Shown piece by piece: positions 23,646 through 27,296 of a stretch of 27,296 nucleotides of DNA. Location: assembly GCA_002305965.1 (NCBI GenBank), contig DBRM01000062.1:1-27296 (forward strand). The letters run 5' to 3'. Numbering within the stretch: the first letter of the stretch is position 1; each line of letters starts with the position of its first letter. Origin of the DNA: Syntrophomonas sp. UBA1368 (GTDB lineage Bacteria; Bacillota; Syntrophomonadia; Syntrophomonadales; Syntrophomonadaceae). The notes beneath the pieces were generated by a model. It did not search any database. It was not told where the DNA came from and worked only from the letters and a program-made list of their open reading frames with translations. Both the position numbers and the translations under genes were made by a program.

Positions 23646-23986
23646 TATTTTACCTCCCTTTCCCGGAGCACAACGGTAATATGACTCATTCTGACCCGTT
23701 TCACATCTGCTCTGCCATAAGCTCTGGGCTTCATTCTTTTCATGGTCGGCCCTTCATCAATAAATATAGCTGATATATATAAATCGTCTGAATCCATATC
23801 ATAATTATGCTCAGCGTTGGCTACTGCTGATTTTAATACTTTACCGATCAGGGGCGCGGATTTCTTATTGGTATATTTTAAAATACCCGTTGCTTCCGCA
23901 ACACTTTTCCCTCTGACCAAGTCAGCTACCTGACGAGCTTTTAAAGGAGATACCCTAAGATAGCGAGCGACTGCTCTTGATTCCAT
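23645..23986 (-). CDS. rplV: 50S ribosomal protein L22
   Basis: Lines the exit tunnel with an extended hairpin. The 113 residues have RYLRVSPLKARQVADLVRGK and the loop region DEGPTMKRMKPRAYGRA, the site where macrolide-resistance changes occur in this family; it looks ordinary here. The ATG start follows an AGGAGG-type site. Confidence 0.98.
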   Translation of the reverse strand: MESRAVARYLRVSPLKARQVADLVRGKSVAEATGILKYTNKKSAPLIGKVLKSAVANAEHNYDMDSDDLYISAIFIDEGPTMKRMKPRAYGRADVKRVRMSHITVVLREREVK

Positions 23987-24006
23987 TTTACTGCGTCCTC
24001 CTTTCT

Positions 24007-24291
24007 TTATCTTGCTCTGCTGGCTTTTTCAGATTTTCCGGCATGTCCGCGATAGGTTCTGGTAGGGGCAAACTCTCCCAGTTTCATACCAACCATGTCT
24101 TCCGTAATATAAATTGGAATGTGTTTGCGTCCATCATGTACTGCCAGTGTATGTCCTATCATCTGCGGAAAGATGGTTGACCTTCTGGACCAGGTTTTGA
24201 TGACTTTTTTATTCCCGGATTGATTCATATCTTCAACCTTTTTCAGCAATTTCTCTTCGCAATAAGGTCCTTTTTTTAATGATCTGCCCAC
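24007..24291 (-). CDS. rpsS: 30S ribosomal protein S19
   Basis: Small-subunit head protein that contacts S13, 94 residues. MGRSLKKGPYCEEKLLKKVE and GEFAPTRTYRGHAGKSEK are diagnostic. The start is GTG with AAAGGGGG upstream. Confidence 0.98.
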   Translation of the reverse strand: MGRSLKKGPYCEEKLLKKVEDMNQSGNKKVIKTWSRRSTIFPQMIGHTLAVHDGRKHIPIYITEDMVGMKLGEFAPTRTYRGHAGKSEKASRAR

Positions 24292-24304
24292 TTAAAAACC
24301 CCCT

Positions 24305-25129
24305 TTACTTCCGTTTCCTGACTATCATATTATCAGATGGCTTTTTCTTACGGGTTTTACCGCCGATTGCAATTTTGCCCCAAGGTGAAACGGGATACTT
24401 GCGTCCCACAGGTGCACGTCCTTCACCACCGCCATGGGGGTGATCAGTGGGATTCATGACTGAACCTCTGACAGTGGGTCTGATTCCTAACCAGCGGCTT
24501 TTTCCAGCCTTGCCGTTATTCTGGTTTTCATATTCCAGATTTCCTACCTGGCCGATGGTAGCGCGGCATTTTACAAATACCAGTCTGACTTCCCCGGAGG
24601 GCAGTCTGACATGAGCATAGTTTCCTTCTTTCGCCATCAATTGGGCTACCGCTCCGGCGGAGCGAACCATCTGGCCGCCTTTTCCAGGTCTCAGCTCAAT
24701 ATTATGAATCAATGAGCCTACCGGAATATCTTCCAGGGCTAAGGTATTGCCAACCTTTATATCAGCTTTTGATCCTGAGACGATGGTGTCACCGACTTTC
24801 AGGTTCTGGGGTGCAATAATGTATGACTTATGCCCGTCAGCATAATGCAAAAGCGCAATATATGCAGACCGGTTAGGGTCATACTCGATGGCTGCTACTT
24901 TCGCAGGTATATCATCTTTGTTTCTCTTGAAATCGATGATCCGGTATAATCGTTTGTGTCCGCCGCCCCGGTGTCTGACAGTCAGACGGCCCTGAGCGTT
25001 ACGTCCGGCCTTACGTTTTAACGGTTCGGTCAAACTTTTCTCCGGCTCTGTTTTGGTTATTTCTTCGAAGGTCATGATGGTCATTTGCCTTCTGCTTGGT
25101 GTTATAGGCCTGAAATTTTTAATAGCCAC
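24305..25129 (-). CDS. rplB: 50S ribosomal protein L2
   Basis: Conserved protein needed for subunit joining and peptidyl transfer. The 274 residues have the OB and SH3-like domains (RNAQGRLTVRHRGGGHKRLY) and the C-terminal MNPTDHPHGGGEGRAP, which includes the conserved histidine. The start is GTG with AAGGAGG upstream at about ten bases. Confidence 0.98.
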   Translation of the reverse strand: MAIKNFRPITPSRRQMTIMTFEEITKTEPEKSLTEPLKRKAGRNAQGRLTVRHRGGGHKRLYRIIDFKRNKDDIPAKVAAIEYDPNRSAYIALLHYADGHKSYIIAPQNLKVGDTIVSGSKADIKVGNTLALEDIPVGSLIHNIELRPGKGGQMVRSAGAVAQLMAKEGNYAHVRLPSGEVRLVFVKCRATIGQVGNLEYENQNNGKAGKSRWLGIRPTVRGSVMNPTDHPHGGGEGRAPVGRKYPVSPWGKIAIGGKTRKKKPSDNMIVRKRK

Positions 25130-25163
25130 TACTATTTTCCCTCCTTAATTACCGAAACCCTGG

Positions 25164-25451
25164 TTAAACAGTATCAAAGAGTCTGATCTTCTGCCCGGGC
25201 TTCAGTGTTACGATCGCTTTTTTGCGATCGGAGGTTCTTCCTTCGAACCGGCCTAGGCGTTTCGGCTTACCCTTAACATTCATGGTGTAGATTTTCTCAA
25301 CTTTGACATCAAAAATATTTTGGATCGCGTTTTTAATTTCAGTTTTATTAGCCTTTCTGTCCACAATAAAGGTGTATTTGTTATCGGCTAACAGATCCAT
25401 TGATTTTTCCGTTACTACCGGCTTAATGATTATATCTCTGTAATCCTTCAT
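25164..25451 (-). CDS. rplW: 50S ribosomal protein L23
   Basis: Exit-tunnel rim protein that docks trigger factor and SRP. I place the start at the ATG at 25451, giving MKDYRDIIIKPVVTEKS and 95 residues like Bacillus L23. An in-frame TTG at 25460 lies only three bases from the GAGGAGG in the end of rplD, which is too close; the ATG is 12 bases away, which is rather far. YTFIVDRKANKTEIKNAI is the family signature. Confidence 0.96.
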   Translation of the reverse strand: MKDYRDIIIKPVVTEKSMDLLADNKYTFIVDRKANKTEIKNAIQNIFDVKVEKIYTMNVKGKPKRLGRFEGRTSDRKKAIVTLKPGQKIRLFDTV

Positions 25452-25452
25452 C

Positions 25453-26076
25453 TTAAGCAAATACCTCCTCTACCCTGGCAACTGCATCACGGGTTATCAG
25501 CAGCGTTTCATAGTTTAATAAGTCATAAACATTGATAAAATCCGCTTTTAGTAGTTTCACTCCCGGAATGTTGTTGGCAGATTTGGTTACATTAACATCA
25601 CTGTCTGCAGTTACCACCAAAGTTTTTTGGGCGGCATTCAGTTTTTCCAAAACCTGAACCATAAGTTTGGTTTTGGGTTCCTCAAAGGTTAATTCATTGA
25701 TGAGGATCAAATTGTTATCCAATACTTTACTGGACAGGGCTGACTTCATTGCTAATCTTCTTACTTTGCGGGGAAGCTTATAGGAATAATCCCTCGGTTT
25801 CGGCCCAAAAGCAATACCGCCCTTGGTCCATACCGGGTTACGGGTGCTGCCTACACGGGCACGCCCCGTCCCTTTTTGTCTCCAGGGTTTTTTCCCGCCG
25901 CCCCTTACTTCCGCGCGGGTTTTGGTGGATGATGTGCCCACCCTTTTGTTAGCCAGCTGCATTTTAACAAAGTCATATAAAACGGCTTGATTCGGTTCAA
26001 TGCCGAATACTTCGTCACTTAACTCAACTTCGCCGATTTGGGCCCCGTTCATATCATACAACGCAACTTTAGGCAT
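25453..26076 (-). CDS. rplD: 50S ribosomal protein L4
   Basis: Large-subunit protein with a long tunnel loop, visible as GGGKKPWRQKGTGRARVGS in the middle of 207 residues. The C-terminal part has the globular fold (INVYDLLNYETLLITRDAV). The ATG start has GGAGG upstream. In some bacteria L4 represses the S10 operon; no such site was proven here. Confidence 0.98.
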   Translation of the reverse strand: MPKVALYDMNGAQIGEVELSDEVFGIEPNQAVLYDFVKMQLANKRVGTSSTKTRAEVRGGGKKPWRQKGTGRARVGSTRNPVWTKGGIAFGPKPRDYSYKLPRKVRRLAMKSALSSKVLDNNLILINELTFEEPKTKLMVQVLEKLNAAQKTLVVTADSDVNVTKSANNIPGVKLLKADFINVYDLLNYETLLITRDAVARVEEVFA

Positions 26077-26097
26077 TTCTTTACCTCCTTCGCCAGG

Positions 26098-26733
26098 CTA
26101 TGCCTTGACAGAATTCTTTATGATGACCAGACCTCTTTTGGGCCCTGGGATAGCTCCTTTAATAAGGATCAGATTTCTTTCCGGATAAACTTTGACTACT
26201 GACAGACTCTGTACAGTGACTTGATCCCCGCCAAGTCTGCCTGGCATTTTTCTGCCTTTGAAAACCCGGGCTGGTCCTTTAGCTCCCAGAGAACCAGGAC
26301 GGCGATGATATTTTGAACCATGCCCCATAGAACCACGGGCAAAATTATGTCTTTTAACCCCGCCGGCAAATCCTTTACCTTTGGATGTTCCTACCACGTC
26401 AACGATGTCACCGGCTTGGAATATTTCCGCTTTGATTTCCTGGCCCACATTGAACTGCTCGCTGTTTTCCAGGCGAAACTCTTTAATGAAGCGCAGCGGC
26501 TTAACATTCGCTTTTTTAAAGTGTCCTTTTAATGGCTGGTTGACGTTTTTTTCCTTAATACTGGAGAAACCTACCTGTATGGCATTATAACCATCATTTA
26601 CGGTATCTTTCTTCTGCAGGACAACACATGGTCCGGCTTCAACAACTGTTACAGGGATCGCTTTGCCCTGTTCATTAAAAATTTGGGTCATACCAATTTT
26701 GGTACCCAATATGGCCTTTTGTAAATTTGCCAA
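26098..26733 (-). CDS. rplC: 50S ribosomal protein L3
   Basis: Early-assembly protein near the peptidyl transferase centre, 211 residues. ILGTKIGMTQIFNEQGK begins it, and the loop region MGHGSKYHRRPGSLG and GRKMPGRLGGDQVTVQ are diagnostic. The start is TTG with GGAGG ten bases upstream. It is preceded by an unusually long 132-base gap after rpsJ. Confidence 0.98.
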   Translation of the reverse strand: MANLQKAILGTKIGMTQIFNEQGKAIPVTVVEAGPCVVLQKKDTVNDGYNAIQVGFSSIKEKNVNQPLKGHFKKANVKPLRFIKEFRLENSEQFNVGQEIKAEIFQAGDIVDVVGTSKGKGFAGGVKRHNFARGSMGHGSKYHRRPGSLGAKGPARVFKGRKMPGRLGGDQVTVQSLSVVKVYPERNLILIKGAIPGPKRGLVIIKNSVKA

Positions 26734-26772
26734 TTGAATAATACCTCCCTGCTGTGATTTTCTCTGCGATTG

Positions 26773-26792
26773 GTTGGAAGCGGGATTCCAAC
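26773..26792 (-). repeat. Hairpin in the rpsJ-rplC gap
   Basis: A perfect seven-base stem, GTTGGAA / TTCCAAC with loop TCCCGC on the minus strand, lies about 40 bases upstream of the rplC start. There is no T-run, so it is not a terminator. It could belong to a regulatory leader for rplC. Confidence 0.5.
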
Positions 26793-26865
26793 ATCACTTC
26801 TTTAACCCGGTATTTGCCGCCCGCAGACTTATTGTCCCACTCGTCCTTGAGCACCGGTTCTTTCA

Positions 26866-27177
26866 CTACAGTTTTATCTCAATATCTACTCCGGAAGGCA
26901 GATCCAGGTGCATGAGAGCATCTATAGTTTTTGGATTGGGATCTAAAATATCAATGAGTCTCTTATGTGTCCTCATCTCGAACTGCTCCCGGGAATCCTT
27001 ATTAACATGAGGCGAACGCAAAATGGTATAAATGTTCTTTTGCGTTGGCAAGGGTATGGGGCCGGAAACATTGGCACCATTCTTACGGGCAGTTTCGACG
27101 ATCTTCTGGGAAGACTGATCTAACAGTTTGTGGTCGAATGCCTTTAATCTGATTCTAACTTTTTGTTGGCCATTCAC
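26866..27177 (-). CDS. rpsJ: 30S ribosomal protein S10
   Basis: Small-subunit head protein that also takes part in antitermination with NusB. The 103 residues contain RIRLKAFDHKLLDQSSQKIV, the loop SGPIPLPTQKNIYTILRSPH and EMRTHKRLIDI. The start is GTG with AAGGAGG about 11 bases upstream. It is the first gene of the S10 part of the cluster. Confidence 0.98.
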   Translation of the reverse strand: MNGQQKVRIRLKAFDHKLLDQSSQKIVETARKNGANVSGPIPLPTQKNIYTILRSPHVNKDSREQFEMRTHKRLIDILDPNPKTIDALMHLDLPSGVDIEIKL

Positions 27178-27233
27178 TCTTTAAGTAACCTCCTTAGAAT
27201 GGTTAGTAATTACACGCTGCCAGGCGTTCGGGG

Positions 27234-27265
27234 AAGTAGCGAAGAACCATTGTCCTTCGCTACTT
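27234..27265. repeat. Hairpin between the upstream gene and rpsJ
   Basis: A perfect 11-base inverted repeat, AAGTAGCGAAG / CTTCGCTACTT, around a 10-base loop. On the minus strand it starts ten bases after the stop of the upstream gene but is followed by TCCCCG, not a T-run. It may be a weak terminator, an RNA processing or protection site, or part of an S10 leader. Confidence 0.65.
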
Positions 27266-27274
27266 AAATCCTAA

Positions 27275-27296
27275 TTACGCATAGGTTTTGGTAACA
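27275..27296 (-). CDS. 3' end of an upstream gene, probably elongation factor Tu
   Basis: Only the last six codons (VTKTYA) and a TAA stop are inside the window. In Firmicutes the gene before rpsJ is nearly always tuf, and GVVTK is a common EF-Tu ending, but six codons cannot prove it. The name rests on gene order. Confidence 0.4.

Noticed and set aside
26675..26866. 63-codon minus-strand frame starting with a GTG that overlaps the rpsJ stop (TAGTG)
   Set aside because: It has no ribosome binding site, runs 59 bases into rplC in another frame and resembles no ribosomal protein. A non-coding leader is more likely.

Overview
The window is a stretch of chromosome from a low-to-mid G+C Gram-positive bacterium. 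It is most likely a spore-forming member of the Clostridia, of Peptococcaceae type. This is inferred from the Firmicutes order of the S10-spc-alpha ribosomal protein cluster, a KOW-domain protein between map and infA, a zinc-type S14, a cwlD-like spore cortex amidase after rpsI, strong AGGAGG ribosome binding sites and very frequent TTG/GTG starts. All 44 complete genes recognised lie on the minus strand, so transcription runs from high to low coordinates.

From 27296 down to about 11870 lies the ribosomal protein supercluster. First come the last codons of an upstream gene (probably tuf) and a hairpin. Then follow rpsJ-rplC-rplD-rplW-rplB-rpsS-rplV-rpsC-rplP-rpmC-rpsQ-rplN-rplX-rplE-rpsN-rpsH-rplF-rplR-rpsE-rpmD-rplO-secY-adk-map-KOW protein-infA-rpmJ-rpsM-rpsK-rpsD-rpoA-rplQ. 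Genes are tightly packed, often overlapping by one to four bases, and the set ends at an intrinsic terminator after rplQ. It supplies ribosomal proteins, the SecY translocon, adenylate kinase, methionine aminopeptidase, IF-1 and the RNA polymerase alpha subunit.

From 11745 to 9814 lie truA and then rplM-rpsI. The rplM-rpsI pair has a near-consensus promoter, a structured leader and its own terminator. The energy-coupling factor genes commonly found between rplQ and truA in Firmicutes are missing. From 9740 to 6410 lies a probable operon of cwlD, a fused MEMO1/AMMECR1 gene and the radical SAM gene amrS, closed by a strong bidirectional terminator. The last two form the AmmeMemoRadiSam module, whose function is unknown; it is the least understood content here.

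From 6144 to 49 lie a metallo-beta-lactamase-fold hydrolase and the arginine operon argC-argJ-argB-argD-argF. The promoter of the arginine operon is covered by two ARG-box-like sites, which suggests ArgR/AhrC repression. Together the five genes convert N-acetylglutamate to ornithine (with acetyl recycling by ArgJ) and then to citrulline. The first 48 bases of the window, downstream of argF, hold nothing I can identify.

Most of the window is core genome with known function. I found no mobile element, CRISPR array, tRNA or rRNA gene, and no convincing new multi-gene system. The items worth a second look are regulatory or structural: the arg operator, the rplM leader, unexplained hairpins around rpsJ and after rpsI, a 346-base gap with a possible tiny transcript, and the unusual share of non-ATG starts.
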